Positions 50,257 through 59,799 of a stretch of DNA of 64,000 nt are shown here, piece after piece. This stretch comes from Candidatus Amulumruptor caecigallinarius (GTDB lineage Bacteria > Bacteroidota > Bacteroidia > Bacteroidales > Muribaculaceae), in NCBI GenBank assembly GCA_023665605.1, contig JAMPDP010000001.1, positions 876,384-940,383 of the forward strand, in the 5' to 3' direction. Made by a program: the position numbers and the translations under genes. Under the pieces are notes generated by a model. That model did not search any database. It was not told the origin of the DNA and saw only the letters and a list, made by a program, of their open reading frames with translations. Positions within the stretch are counted from its first letter, which is position 1. Every line of letters starts with the position of its first letter.

Positions 50257-51579
50257 ATGACCCACAGGACACTAATCCTACTGATATTCGCCATCTTAGC
50301 CCTGCACGGAGCCGCTCAAAAAAATTTCATCGAGGAGCTGATTCCGGAGGTGGAGGAGCTGCGCGGCTTCGATGACCTGACGCTCCCGGACAGCGGCCTG
50401 CGCTCGGACTTCGTGCCCCTCATCCCCGCCGACTTCCGCGAGCCGGTGTTTGACGAGTACCGTCCCGCCCCCTACCCGGGAGGCATCCGCCCGCATCACC
50501 TCACCGAGGCGGAGAGGTGGCTTGATGTGCCCGGCGTGCAATATTTCCGCGATGAAGTGTACAACGACTCGCTGGTGTATGCCCTGTGCCAGAACTATAT
50601 GTTCACTCACCCCGACCGCGTGCGCTATAATGTGCGCGTCCTCCCCGACCCGCCCAAGCGTTACCGCGCCGTGATTGACCCCTCCACCCTGCGGATAGTG
50701 ATGGAGGAGATTACACTCACCCCTGACGAGTTCCCCGGAAAGGCTGATGTAGAGATTGAGCGCAAGAATTGGCTCCACACGTTTGCCTCATCGGTGCAAT
50801 TCTCGCAGGCATATATCTCCCCGAACTGGTATCAGGGCGGCAACGACGCTCTCTCCATGATAGCCCAGGTGGGCTACGGGGTGAAGCTCAACCGCAAATT
50901 CTACCCCAAGCTGCTCGCCGAGGCTGACGTGAGCTACAAGCTGGCACTGACATCGGCTCCCGACGACTCGCTGCGCAACTACAGCATCACTGAAGACCTC
51001 TTCCAGCTCAACGCCAAGGCGGGTCTGAAGGCATTGAACAACTGGTTTTACACGGTGACGCTCAACTTCAAGACCCAGTTCTTCAACAACTACCCGGTGA
51101 ACTCGCGCAAGCTCGCCGCCGGCTTCCTCTCTCCTGGTGAGCTCAACATGGGTCTTGGTATGACCTACGACATAGCCAACCCTAAGCGGCGGCTCACCCT
51201 CAACGCCTCCATATCGCCCGTATCCTGGAACCTGAAGACCTGCATAGACCGTCAGCTTGACCCCACCACGGTGGGCATCGACCCGGGGCGGCGCACCAAG
51301 AGCCAGATAGGTTCGTCCACGGAGATAAAGTTTCACTGGGGGATAACCCGCGACATTGACTACGACTCGCGATTGTTTGGATTCACCCAATACAAGGACT
51401 CACAGCTCGACTGGGAGAACACCTTGACGTTCACCATCAACCGCTTCCTCTCGGCCCAGCTCTACGCACACCTGCGCTACGACTCCACCACAGCTCAGAT
51501 GCCAGACACGAAGTGGCACCGCTGGCAGTTCAAGGAGATTCTGTCGCTGGGCTTCCAGTATAAATTCTCCACTATATGA
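50257..51579 (+). CDS. DUF3078 outer-membrane-type protein
   Basis: 440 residues from the ATG at 50257. Signal peptide to about residue 21. The middle part begins the DUF3078 hallmark: NWLHTFASSVQFSQAYISPNWYQGGNDALSMIAQVGYGVKL. Alternating beta strands to the C-terminus (SLGFQYKFSTI) suggest a barrel. DUF3078 proteins are Bacteroidetes-specific with unknown roles. It overlaps the following hypothetical gene by 4 bp and forms an operon with it and the MATE gene. Confidence 0.85.
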   Translation: MTHRTLILLIFAILALHGAAQKNFIEELIPEVEELRGFDDLTLPDSGLRSDFVPLIPADFREPVFDEYRPAPYPGGIRPHHLTEAERWLDVPGVQYFRDEVYNDSLVYALCQNYMFTHPDRVRYNVRVLPDPPKRYRAVIDPSTLRIVMEEITLTPDEFPGKADVEIERKNWLHTFASSVQFSQAYISPNWYQGGNDALSMIAQVGYGVKLNRKFYPKLLAEADVSYKLALTSAPDDSLRNYSITEDLFQLNAKAGLKALNNWFYTVTLNFKTQFFNNYPVNSRKLAAGFLSPGELNMGLGMTYDIANPKRRLTLNASISPVSWNLKTCIDRQLDPTTVGIDPGRRTKSQIGSSTEIKFHWGITRDIDYDSRLFGFTQYKDSQLDWENTLTFTINRFLSAQLYAHLRYDSTTAQMPDTKWHRWQFKEILSLGFQYKFSTI

Positions 51580-52121
51580 CACTCCGCAGGGTAGCCGCAG
51601 CCGCAGCGGCCATGGTGATTGTCGTGGCCATGATGCCGGGCCTCCCGGTCATGGGGCGTAAGGTGGCCACCACGCGCCCCGTCAAGGTGAGTCGTGCGAC
51701 AACAAAACCTGCCACGGTCATCCCGTCGGTAACTGTTGACACCATCGCTGCCGGAGACTCTACACTGCGCCTCTCGGGCTACGACAAACCGCTGCGCTCG
51801 CGCCGCGAGACGCTGCTCGTAACCTCGCTGGTGACGGACACCATCAGTGGAGCCATCTTCACCATCACCTACATTGATATGCAGGGGCGCACCCTGCATG
51901 AACGGGATGTAACGGTCAGCGGCATAGTGCCACCCGGTGCCACCCGTATGGTGGACTTCCCCTCATGGGACCGCCAGCAGACATTCTACTACCACCTCGG
52001 GCCGAAGCCACGCAGCGGTGTTGCCACGCCCTATGACGTGAGCATCCGTATGCGCGCGCTTCTCAAGCCGCGCCCCCTGAACCCCACTCAGGCGCAACCA
52101 CTCAACTCTCCGCAGCCATGA
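51576..52121 (+). CDS. hypothetical exported protein
   Basis: 181 residues, family not recognised. A hydrophobic N-terminal segment (AAAAAAMVIVVAMMPGLPV) predicts export or anchoring. The core (SGAIFTITYIDMQGRTLHERDVTVSG, then PPGATRMVDFPSWDRQQTFYYH) looks like an immunoglobulin-type beta-sandwich. ATGA overlaps with both neighbours (DUF3078 upstream and MATE downstream) indicate tight co-expression and support its being real. Confidence 0.7.
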   Translation: MTLRRVAAAAAAMVIVVAMMPGLPVMGRKVATTRPVKVSRATTKPATVIPSVTVDTIAAGDSTLRLSGYDKPLRSRRETLLVTSLVTDTISGAIFTITYIDMQGRTLHERDVTVSGIVPPGATRMVDFPSWDRQQTFYYHLGPKPRSGVATPYDVSIRMRALLKPRPLNPTQAQPLNSPQP

Positions 52122-53521
52122 CACAGAGCACCGATACCCGTTCCGGCAACGCCCGTCTGGAGCAGCTGGCCCACTCGCCGGTGGGAAGGCTGCTCTGGCA
52201 ATACAGCCTCCCTGCCGTGGCGGGGATGATTGTCATATCAATATATAACGTTGCTGACCGCGTGTTTATCGGGCAATGGGTGGGGCCGGAGGCGATAGCC
52301 GGGCTCTCCATCACCCTCCCGGTGATGAACCTCTCAGCCGCCTTGGGCGTGCTCATCGGCGGTGGAGCCGGAGCGCGCATCTCGCTGCTGCTCGGTGCCG
52401 GCGACCGAGAGGGCGCATTCCGCACTCTGGGCAACGCGCTGGTGCTCCAGATAGCCATCGCTCTGGCTTACATCACCACCTTCTACCTGTTTCTTGACCC
52501 CATCCTGTGCGCCTTCGGGGCTTCGGAAGTGACGCTCCCCTACGCCCGCGAGTTCCTGCAGTATATGCTCCCCGGGTTGATGATGATCAACCTTGCCCTG
52601 AGCTTCAACAACTGCATGCGCTCCTCGGGCTACCCCATGCGCGCCATGGTGACCAACTTCATCGGTGCGGGACTCAACGTGGTCCTCGACCCTCTGTTTA
52701 TCAACGTGTTCGGCCTCGGGATAAAGGGAGCTGCCATAGCCACATCCATCTCCATGGCAGTGTCGGCGGTATTTGTGTTCGCCCACTTCTTCAATCCGCG
52801 CGTCACCGTATACTTCCGCCGCGGCATCTACGGTCTGAGGTGGCCCATTGTGGCCGGTATCCTCGCCATCGGTGCCGCGCCGTCACTTATCAACGCTGCC
52901 GCATCGGCTGTCAATGCTATCATTAACAACACATTGATGCGCTACGGCGGCGACATGGCCGTGGCTGCCGCCGGCCTGCTCACCACCCTCACCACAATGG
53001 GGGTGATGACCATGAACGGCATATCGCAGGGTATGCAGCCTATTGTGGGCTTCAACTACGGAGCCGGGCACTTTGACCGCATGAAGCGCGCCTTCCGTCT
53101 TGCCGTGGGCGCCGCCTCGGTGGTGGCGGTGAGCTGCTCAGGGTTCGGGCTGGCGTTTCCCGAGCTGTGGGCGCGGGCCTTCACCACCTCGCCGGAACTT
53201 ATCGCCGGCACGAGCCACGCCTGCCGGATGGGGCTCTGGGCCTTCTGGACGGTAGGGTTTCAGGTGATAGCCACCACACTGTTCATGTCCATCGGCAAAG
53301 CCGGCAAGTCCATCTTCCTGAGCCTGTCGCGTCAGGTGATTTTCCTCATTCCCTTGATGCTGCTCCTCTCCTCACGCTGGCAGCTTGACGGGTTGTGGCT
53401 CGCCTTCCCGCTGAGCGACCTGCTGGCCACGCTCTGTACGGCAGCTATGGTGATATGGCAGTGGAGGCAGTTCAAGCGCGTGGAGAATGGCTCCGAACCG
53501 TTCCTGCCTGAGAAGCTCTGA
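52118..53521 (+). CDS. MATE-family multidrug/Na+ antiporter
   Basis: 467 residues with twelve predicted membrane helices in two similar halves. The start YSLPAVAGMIVISIYNVADRVFIGQWVGPEAIAGLSI and the second-half SQGMQPIVGFNYGAGHFDRMKRAF are signature segments of MATE transporters of the MepA/DinF-like group. It exports organic cations in exchange for Na+ or H+. It is the last gene of the three-gene run. Confidence 0.93.
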   Translation: MTQSTDTRSGNARLEQLAHSPVGRLLWQYSLPAVAGMIVISIYNVADRVFIGQWVGPEAIAGLSITLPVMNLSAALGVLIGGGAGARISLLLGAGDREGAFRTLGNALVLQIAIALAYITTFYLFLDPILCAFGASEVTLPYAREFLQYMLPGLMMINLALSFNNCMRSSGYPMRAMVTNFIGAGLNVVLDPLFINVFGLGIKGAAIATSISMAVSAVFVFAHFFNPRVTVYFRRGIYGLRWPIVAGILAIGAAPSLINAAASAVNAIINNTLMRYGGDMAVAAAGLLTTLTTMGVMTMNGISQGMQPIVGFNYGAGHFDRMKRAFRLAVGAASVVAVSCSGFGLAFPELWARAFTTSPELIAGTSHACRMGLWAFWTVGFQVIATTLFMSIGKAGKSIFLSLSRQVIFLIPLMLLLSSRWQLDGLWLAFPLSDLLATLCTAAMVIWQWRQFKRVENGSEPFLPEKL

Positions 53522-53662
53522 GGCGGTGCCCCATCCGAAAAACCACGGTTCCAAAACAGCTTTTTTTGACCCTCAGCCTCATCAAGTGGCGGCAGTTGCG
53601 GAAAATTGCGTAAATTAGGGGCATAAATCAATACTACCTCAACCGACCATTATCCGGATGCT

Positions 53663-54733
53663 ATGAAAAGACTCACCACAGTGCTCGCCGTGACTTTCGC
53701 GGTGATGCTCGGACTGGCCATGACGGCCGGGGCCCAATCGCAGAAGAAAGCGTACAAGATGTTTGGCGTGGGCTTCTACAACCTTGAAAACCTCTTTGAC
53801 ACCATCCCCAACAACCCTCTGGGGCGAGACCTTGAGTTCACCCCCGGGGGCAAGAATGACTGGACCGGCACCCGTTACTGGAGCAAGATTTCCAATCTGG
53901 CGCGCGCCATCTCGGCCATGACCACCAAGACCACCCCCAACGGTCCGGCCATCCTGGGCGTCAGTGAGATAGAGAACGTCACCGTGCTCAACGACCTTGT
54001 CAATGACCCGCAGATCAAGAAGTGGGGCCTGAAGGTGGTGCACCATGACTCTCCGGACCGCCGCGGTGTGGATGTGGGTCTGCTCTACAATCCCCGCTAT
54101 TTCGAGGTGGTGAACGTCACCAACCATACGCTGAGCGTGGAGAGCAACCCTCGCTTCCGCACCCGCGACCAGATGTGCGTGGTGGGTCTGCTTGACCGCG
54201 AGCCGCTGGCCATCATCGTCAACCACTGGCCCTCACGCCTGGGCGGGCAGAAGCAGAGCGAGTATCTCCGTGAGGCTGCTGCCGCACTGAGCAAGCACAT
54301 CGCTGACTCGCTGTGGGCCGTTGACCCCTCGATGGGCGTAATCGTGATGGGCGACCTCAATGATGACCCTCAGGATCCGGCAGTGGCCAAGGTGCTCGGC
54401 GGCAAGAAGGATATATCCACCGTAGCTCCGCATGACTTCTACAACCCCTGGTGGAAAATCCTGGAGGATGACGGTGTTGGCACTCTCGCCTACAAGGGTG
54501 CATGGAACCTCTTCGACCAGATTATCCTCTCGGGCAACCTGCTGACCGGCAACCTGTCCACGGGTCTGGAGTTTTCACGCGCCAAGGTGAACAACTACGA
54601 CTTCCTGATTACCAAAGAGGGCTCACGCAAAGGGTACCCCCACCGCACATTCGCCTCCGGCGTGTACCTCAACGGCTACTCTGACCACTTCCCCACCATG
54701 GTGCTCCTGAAGAAGACCGTGATGGTGAAGTGA
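53663..54733 (+). CDS. secreted endonuclease/exonuclease/phosphatase-family protein
   Basis: 356 residues. A signal peptide covers about residues 1-25. The EEP fold motifs are VGFYNLENLFD (metal site Asn/Glu), ILGVSEIEN (catalytic Glu), NHWPSRLGG (His), MGDLNDDPQDP (Asp/Asn) and YSDHFPTMV (final Asp-His). Members include nucleases and phosphodiesterases; an exported nuclease or lipid/phosphate hydrolase is likely. The exact substrate is unknown. Confidence 0.88.
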   Translation: MKRLTTVLAVTFAVMLGLAMTAGAQSQKKAYKMFGVGFYNLENLFDTIPNNPLGRDLEFTPGGKNDWTGTRYWSKISNLARAISAMTTKTTPNGPAILGVSEIENVTVLNDLVNDPQIKKWGLKVVHHDSPDRRGVDVGLLYNPRYFEVVNVTNHTLSVESNPRFRTRDQMCVVGLLDREPLAIIVNHWPSRLGGQKQSEYLREAAAALSKHIADSLWAVDPSMGVIVMGDLNDDPQDPAVAKVLGGKKDISTVAPHDFYNPWWKILEDDGVGTLAYKGAWNLFDQIILSGNLLTGNLSTGLEFSRAKVNNYDFLITKEGSRKGYPHRTFASGVYLNGYSDHFPTMVLLKKTVMVK

Positions 54734-54778
54734 CCCCTCTTGCCGGCGCACTGAGAGCCGGTTCGTACCCCTATTGAA

Positions 54779-55819
54779 TTGATGACATTCTTACAAAAAA
54801 TATCTATCAGCATCGCCGCAGTGGCCCTCATGGCTGCTGCGGCGTGCTCACGCCCTGACCACTTCACCGTGGAGGGGAACGTCAGCGGACTTGCCGACGG
54901 TGAGGTGACGCTCACCTGCTACACATCCTCGGCCATAATGACCGAGCGGATGCAAGCCGCCGAGGGACGCTTCAAGCTCCGCGGCGAGAGCCCCGACTAT
55001 GCCATGGCAGAACTGCGCATGACGGGCAACCAACGTGGCGTGACATTCGTGGTGCGTAACGGTGACAAAATCAAGGTGGAGGGCCCTGCTCCCGACTCGC
55101 TGACTCTCTCCGGCACCAAGCCGGTAAAGGAAATCAACAAGTGGTGCCGTGAATATGCCGATGCCCTGCGCACAGCCTCGCCTGACAGCATCAATGCTCT
55201 GATAGAGGCTTATGTGGCAGACAAGGGCACGACGGCTGCCGGGGCGTGGATGCTGCTCACCCGCTACGACGCGCTTATCAACCCCGCGGAGGCTTCGGAG
55301 CTCTTCGACCGGTTTAACGCCGACAAGGAGCTCTCGCCGCTCGTCACCGCCTTTGCCGACATGGTGACCACCACCGTCGGAGCGCGGGATGGAGCCAAGG
55401 TGTATGCCTTCAATGTGCGCGGTGCCGGAGACTCGCTGGTGATGTTCAACCCCATGCGGCACCGCGCGTCGCTGCTCGCGTTCACCGATGAGACAAGCCG
55501 GGCTGCCCGCCGGAGGCTGTGCAACAGCCTTGCGGCAGTTGACACCACCTATACTCCCCGCGAGCTGCGCATCGTCGAGCTCTCCATGGCCCGCGACTCC
55601 GCCGCGTGGCGCGATGCCGTGAAGGCCGACACACTCGTGACGTGGAGCCGCATCTACCTCCCTGCGGGGAGTGCCACCACAGCCATCCGTACCCTCCGCG
55701 TGCCCCGTGCGCCATACTACATCGTGGCTGACTACTCCGGAGCCCAGCGTTACCGTGGCATCTCGCTTGACGCTGCCTTGGACACCGTTAAGACCATCGT
55801 CTCTCGCCACCGTAAATAG
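54779..55819 (+). CDS. DUF4369 lipoprotein with thioredoxin-like fold lacking CxxC
   Basis: 346 residues (a second ATG at 54782 is possible). Lipobox at AAAAC (Cys near 23). The N-terminal domain (FTVEGNVSGLADGEVTLTC...GRFKLRGESP) is DUF4369, usually fused to a thiol-disulfide oxidoreductase. Here the expected thioredoxin region (~225-346, SLLAFTDETSRAARRRLCNSL...PYYIVADYSGAQRYRGISLDAALDTVK) has no CxxC at the active site. So a redox role is unlikely, and a binding role is more likely. It lies 32 bp before yifB. Confidence 0.8.
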   Translation: MMTFLQKISISIAAVALMAAAACSRPDHFTVEGNVSGLADGEVTLTCYTSSAIMTERMQAAEGRFKLRGESPDYAMAELRMTGNQRGVTFVVRNGDKIKVEGPAPDSLTLSGTKPVKEINKWCREYADALRTASPDSINALIEAYVADKGTTAAGAWMLLTRYDALINPAEASELFDRFNADKELSPLVTAFADMVTTTVGARDGAKVYAFNVRGAGDSLVMFNPMRHRASLLAFTDETSRAARRRLCNSLAAVDTTYTPRELRIVELSMARDSAAWRDAVKADTLVTWSRIYLPAGSATTAIRTLRVPRAPYYIVADYSGAQRYRGISLDAALDTVKTIVSRHRK

Positions 55820-55851
55820 CGTCCTACACTCCTCACCACTCACTTCCGGCC

Positions 55852-57396
55852 ATGCTCATCAAGACCTTCGCAGCCGCCCTTCAGGGCATTGACGCTGTGC
55901 CTGTCACCATCGAGGTGTCGGCAACGCGCGGCATATCGTTCTCCATAGTGGGCATGGCCGACACGGCTGTCAAGGAGAGCCAGCAACGTGTGGCTCTTGC
56001 CATTGCATCGAGTAAGCGGGAGTACCCGCGGCGGCATATCGTCATCAACCTGAGCCCCGCTGACCTCAAGAAGGAGGGCGCGGCATACGACCTGCCTATC
56101 GCCGTGGGGATGCTTGCTGCATCGGAGCTGGTGAAAATTCCGGACCTTGACCGCTACATGATACTCGGCGAGCTGTCGCTTGACGGCTCGGTGCTCCCGG
56201 TCAAGGGAATTCTGCCTATGGCCATCCTTGCCCGACAGATGGGGCTGAAAGGGATGATTGTGCCGGAGGCCAACGTCACCGAAGCTGCTGTGGTCAATAA
56301 CCTGAACGTCTACGGAGCCTCCACGCTCAATCAGGTGCTCGACCATCTGAGCGGCGTTACGCCGATAGAACCCACTGTGATTGACACTCGCGAGCGATTC
56401 CGGCAGGCCATGTCGGTGTTTGACTGCGACTTCTCGGAGGTGAAAGGTCAGCAGCAGGTGAAGCGCGCACTGGAGGTGGCCTGTGCAGGCGGCCACAACA
56501 TTATCCTCGTTGGGCCTCCCGGAGCCGGCAAGTCGATGATGGCCAAGAGAATACCCTCCATCATGCCACCGCTCACTCTGGCGGAGGCTCTGGAAACCAC
56601 CAAGATTCACAGCGTAGCGGGGAAGCTGCGCCGAGGGTCCACGCTGATGACAGCGCGACCCTATCGCTCGCCCCATCACACCATCTCGCCGGTTGCTCTG
56701 GTGGGCGGAGGCACCAATCCCATGCCGGGCGAGATTTCTCTGGCACATAACGGAGTGCTCTTCCTTGATGAGTTTCCGGAGTTTTCGCGGCAGGTGCTTG
56801 AGGTTATGCGGCAGCCGCTGGAGGACCGGCGTATCAGCATTTCACGCGCCAAATATGCCGTGGACTATCCCTCGTCGTTCATGCTCGTGGCCTCCATGAA
56901 TCCGTGCCCGTGCGGCTACTACAACCACCCCTCCAAGCCCTGTACTTGTCAGCCGGGAGCGGTGCAACGCTATCTGAGCCGCATCTCCGGGCCGTTGATT
57001 GACCGCATCGACATTCAGGTGGAGATTATGCCGGTGGATTTTGACGAGCTCGCTACGCTCGACGAGGGTGAGCCCAGCGCATCAATACGCGCACGTGTAG
57101 TGGCCGCGAGGGCCGTCCAGGAGGCCCGGTTCAGGGATGTGCCGGGCGTGCATTGCAATGCCCAGATGAACTCACGGCTGCTCCGTGAGCACGCCGCACT
57201 GACACCCGAGACACGCGATGTGCTCGGCGATGCCATGCGTCGTTTCGGCATGAGTGCCCGCGCCTATGACCGCATCCTCAAGGTGGCCCGCACCATAGCC
57301 GACCTCGACGCCTCCGCTGCCATCACCCCCCCGCATATGCGCGAGGCCGTTTCCTACCGCAATCTCGACCGCTCCTCCTGGGGCCTCCAGGGCTGA
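55852..57396 (+). CDS. YifB-family Mg-chelatase-like AAA+ ATPase
   Basis: 514 residues. An N-terminal ChlI/LonC-type domain (~1-170) precedes the AAA+ module: Walker A GPPGAGKSMMAKR and Walker B LFLDEFPEFSRQ. A Cys-rich segment CPCGYYNHPSKPCTCQPG is the family's conserved cysteine region. The C-terminal Mg_chelatase_C domain (~395-505) completes the layout. It is often annotated ComM, which promotes branch migration during transformation; whether this organism is transformable is unknown. Confidence 0.92.
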   Translation: MLIKTFAAALQGIDAVPVTIEVSATRGISFSIVGMADTAVKESQQRVALAIASSKREYPRRHIVINLSPADLKKEGAAYDLPIAVGMLAASELVKIPDLDRYMILGELSLDGSVLPVKGILPMAILARQMGLKGMIVPEANVTEAAVVNNLNVYGASTLNQVLDHLSGVTPIEPTVIDTRERFRQAMSVFDCDFSEVKGQQQVKRALEVACAGGHNIILVGPPGAGKSMMAKRIPSIMPPLTLAEALETTKIHSVAGKLRRGSTLMTARPYRSPHHTISPVALVGGGTNPMPGEISLAHNGVLFLDEFPEFSRQVLEVMRQPLEDRRISISRAKYAVDYPSSFMLVASMNPCPCGYYNHPSKPCTCQPGAVQRYLSRISGPLIDRIDIQVEIMPVDFDELATLDEGEPSASIRARVVAARAVQEARFRDVPGVHCNAQMNSRLLREHAALTPETRDVLGDAMRRFGMSARAYDRILKVARTIADLDASAAITPPHMREAVSYRNLDRSSWGLQG

Positions 57397-57556
57397 CATC
57401 ACTTCTTCGAGGGTGTTGCAGGACCTCCTGTTATCTCGCTCAGTCTGTAAATCGGCGTCCTGCGGACGCTCCTTATGTGGTTCTGCAATACTTCCCCCTC
57501 TCCAAATATAGAGCTCACAGGCAGGAACCGCAGCTAAGGATTATTTAAACAAGCGG

Positions 57557-57589
57557 CATGGGTCGCACCCGGAGTGGATGCGGCCCATG
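57557..57589 (-). terminator. hairpin downstream of recA
   Basis: CATGGG-t-CGCA and TGCG-g-CCCATG arms with a 12-nt loop. On the minus strand, the recA transcript would meet it about 40 nt past the stop. Confidence 0.55.
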
Positions 57590-57627
57590 GTTTGGTGGGT
57601 GGCCGGAGAGGGGCTTACGTGGCGGGG

Positions 57628-58818
57628 TCAGTCTTCCTCGATGGCGAAGTCGTCGGGGAGCTCGGCGTCGAAGTCAAACTCCTCCTCGGCGGCCTCGTCC
57701 ACGTCGCTGAGTGCGTCGTGGTCCTTCTCCTTTTCGTTGCTCTTCTTCTTCGAGGCTATGGCCTGTTTGAGCTCGGGAGAGGCATCATACATAGCGGCCA
57801 TGATGGCCTTTTCGAGCTCGTCGGCAAGCTCGGGGTTGTCCTGGAGTGTGCGCTTCACACCCTCGCGGCCCTGGCCGATCTTGGTGCCGTTGTAACTGAA
57901 CCATGAGCCGGACTTCTTGATGATGTCATAGTCCACGCCGAGATCCACTATCTCGCCGGTGCGTGAGATGCCCTCGCCAAACATGATGTCGAACTCGGCA
58001 CGCTTGAAGGGGGGAGCCACCTTGTTCTTGGCAATCTTCACCTTGGTGAGGCGTCCGAGGATGACGTCGCTGTCCTTGCTGTGCTTGATGGGGGTGCTGG
58101 GACGGATGTCAACACGCACGGATGCGTAGAACTTCAGGGCGTTGCCGCCGGTGGTGGTCTCTGAGGGGCCGAACATCACACCAATTTTCTCACGCAGCTG
58201 GTTGATGAATATGCAGCAGGTGTTGGTGCGTGAAATCATGCCGGTGAGCTTGCGCAGAGCCTGCGACATGAGGCGCGCCTGCAGGCCGACGTTGCGGTCG
58301 CCCATATCCCCCTCAATCTCGCTCTTGGGTGTGAGGGCAGCCACGGAGTCAATCACGATGATGTCCACCGCGCTCGAACGGATGAGCTGCTCGGCAATCT
58401 CCAGAGCCTGCTCGCCGTTGTCAGGCTGAGCCATGAGGAGCTGGTCAACATCCACTCCGAGCTTGGCGGCATAGAAGCGGTCAAAGGCATGCTCGGCATC
58501 GATGATAGCGGCAGTGCCACCCATCTTCTGAGCTTCGGCAATGGCGTGGATGGCGAGTGTGGTCTTGCCTGACGACTCGGGACCGTATATCTCAATGACG
58601 CGTCCTCGGGGGAAACCGCCCACGCCGAGGGCGTAGTTGAGGCCGATGGAGCCGGTGGGAATTACTTCCACGTCCTCCACCTTCTCGTCGCCGAGGCGCA
58701 TCACGGCTCCTCTGCCGAAGTCCTTCTCTATCTTGGCAAGACACTGCTGGAGGGCTGCCATCTTGGCATCCTTGCCTTCAGCTATCTTGATGGGCTTTTT
58801 TGTTTCTTTCTTTGCCAT
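57628..58818 (-). CDS. recA: recombinase RecA
   Basis: 396 residues, slightly longer than E. coli RecA owing to a long acidic C-terminal tail ([23 protein letters not shown]). Walker A is GPESSGKTT; the L1/L2 and homologous pairing segments are present (for example [28 protein letters not shown]). It drives strand exchange and stimulates self-cleavage of LexA/S24 repressors. The S24 repressor gene lies just upstream on the same strand. Confidence 0.97.
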   Translation of the reverse strand: MAKKETKKPIKIAEGKDAKMAALQQCLAKIEKDFGRGAVMRLGDEKVEDVEVIPTGSIGLNYALGVGGFPRGRVIEIYGPESSGKTTLAIHAIAEAQKMGGTAAIIDAEHAFDRFYAAKLGVDVDQLLMAQPDNGEQALEIAEQLIRSSAVDIIVIDSVAALTPKSEIEGDMGDRNVGLQARLMSQALRKLTGMISRTNTCCIFINQLREKIGVMFGPSETTTGGNALKFYASVRVDIRPSTPIKHSKDSDVILGRLTKVKIAKNKVAPPFKRAEFDIMFGEGISRTGEIVDLGVDYDIIKKSGSWFSYNGTKIGQGREGVKRTLQDNPELADELEKAIMAAMYDASPELKQAIASKKKSNEKEKDHDALSDVDEAAEEEFDFDAELPDDFAIEED

Positions 58819-58884
58819 GGTAATGCTTATGGTGTGTTAGAGGTGAGTAAACGGTTGTGTGTGAGTGGTGGGAGTTTGATAATG

Positions 58885-58892
58885 CAAAATTA
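58885..58892 (-). promoter_or_regulatory. -7 element of recA
   Basis: On the minus strand, TAATTTTG, 66 nt before the recA ATG. It lies in the 150-bp gap from the S24 gene, so recA can be transcribed on its own. No obvious SOS palindrome was recognised. Confidence 0.55.
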
Positions 58893-58968
58893 ATGCCGGG
58901 GGCGTGCACATCATGCGCCCACCTCTGTTAATATAGTTTAATTGTTTGAGGTGGCACTTTGTGCCGGG

Positions 58969-59661
58969 TTATACGCGAATGTCATAATTGAGCACGGCAT
59001 CCACGATGAACAGGCGGCGGATGTCGGCGCGGCGCACTTCGATGTCATCGTATGCCTCGTTGGCACTGCGCAGGAGCACCATCGATGGGTCGTCGGGGCA
59101 GCGACGCAGGTACTTGACCATGCGGTAATCATCGAGAAGCACCACGTAGATTTGCCCCCAGAAGATGATGGAGGGGTCGCTGATGGGACGGATGGCGATA
59201 TAGCCGCCGTCACGTATCACCGGTGTCATGGAGTCGCCGTTGACACGCACTATCACGTCTGAGGGATTAATCTGGGGCAACGCCACACTCCCCACGATGC
59301 GGTCTTCGGTGAGCAGCCGCTCCAGCGGCATCGCGCCGGCGGTCACGTCGATGTCATACACGGGGATTGCCGGACGGGTGCTGATGGTGGTATCGTCAAT
59401 CTCGGCGGCATCGATGGTGCGCATACCGCGCCCCTTGGGGAAGGGGATGTCAGTGCCGTCGCGCAGCCACTGCTTGCTCACTCCCATGTCGGCCACAATG
59501 CGGTTAATCAACCCGTCGGTGACGGGCAGCTTGCCTGTGAGGTGCTTTGACATATTGGAAGGGTCAATGCCGATGCGCCGGGCAAATTGCGCCTGCGACA
59601 TGCGCGACATGTCTATCAGATGGCGAATTCGCGAGAGTATGGCCTGGGAATCGGTGCTCAT
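58969..59661 (-). CDS. XRE-S24 repressor with self-cleavage motifs (LexA/CI-like)
   Basis: 230 residues. A helix-turn-helix spans ~8-65 (MSQAQFARRIGIDPSNMSKHLTGK). The C-terminal S24 domain has the Ser-Lys dyad: S144 in VNGDSMTPVI and K183 in RMVKYL. An Ala-Gly pair at 108-109 (DVTAGAMP) sits at the expected cleavage position. It therefore has everything needed for RecA-stimulated autocleavage. Such proteins occur on prophages, but no phage genes are near and it sits beside recA, so a chromosomal stress regulator is more likely. The targets are unknown. Confidence 0.88.
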   Translation of the reverse strand: MSTDSQAILSRIRHLIDMSRMSQAQFARRIGIDPSNMSKHLTGKLPVTDGLINRIVADMGVSKQWLRDGTDIPFPKGRGMRTIDAAEIDDTTISTRPAIPVYDIDVTAGAMPLERLLTEDRIVGSVALPQINPSDVIVRVNGDSMTPVIRDGGYIAIRPISDPSIIFWGQIYVVLLDDYRMVKYLRRCPDDPSMVLLRSANEAYDDIEVRRADIRRLFIVDAVLNYDIRV

Positions 59662-59695
59662 GGTAATGCGTCAATATCAAGGTGTACTATATATG

Positions 59696-59726
59696 CAAAT
59701 TTACAACATTCCTTGGTTTTATGCAA
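59696..59726 (-). promoter_or_regulatory. promoter of the S24 repressor gene
   Basis: On the minus strand, TTG (59724-59726), 20 nt, TAAATTTG (59696-59703). The leader is about 30 nt. Confidence 0.65.
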
Positions 59727-59730
59727 CAAT

Positions 59731-59766
59731 CCGCCCGCAGTACTCGAGGTAGAGTGCTGCGGGCGG
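59731..59766 (-). terminator. hairpin after secDF
   Basis: CCGCCCGCAGTACTC/GAGTGCTGCGGGCGG, a 15-bp stem with one G-T pair and a 6-nt loop, between the end of secDF and the S24 promoter. The T tract on the minus strand is weak (ATTGTTG). Confidence 0.65.
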
Positions 59767-59799
59767 AGATATGGGAGTTATGTGTGCTTATAAAGCCTG

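Noticed and set aside
58819..58968. SOS-box or operator palindrome upstream of recA
   Set aside because: I found only the -7 element and no convincing inverted repeat shared with the S24 gene's upstream region.
58969..59661. S24 repressor as a prophage remnant
   Set aside because: No integrase, structural or other phage genes, attachment repeats or composition change around it.
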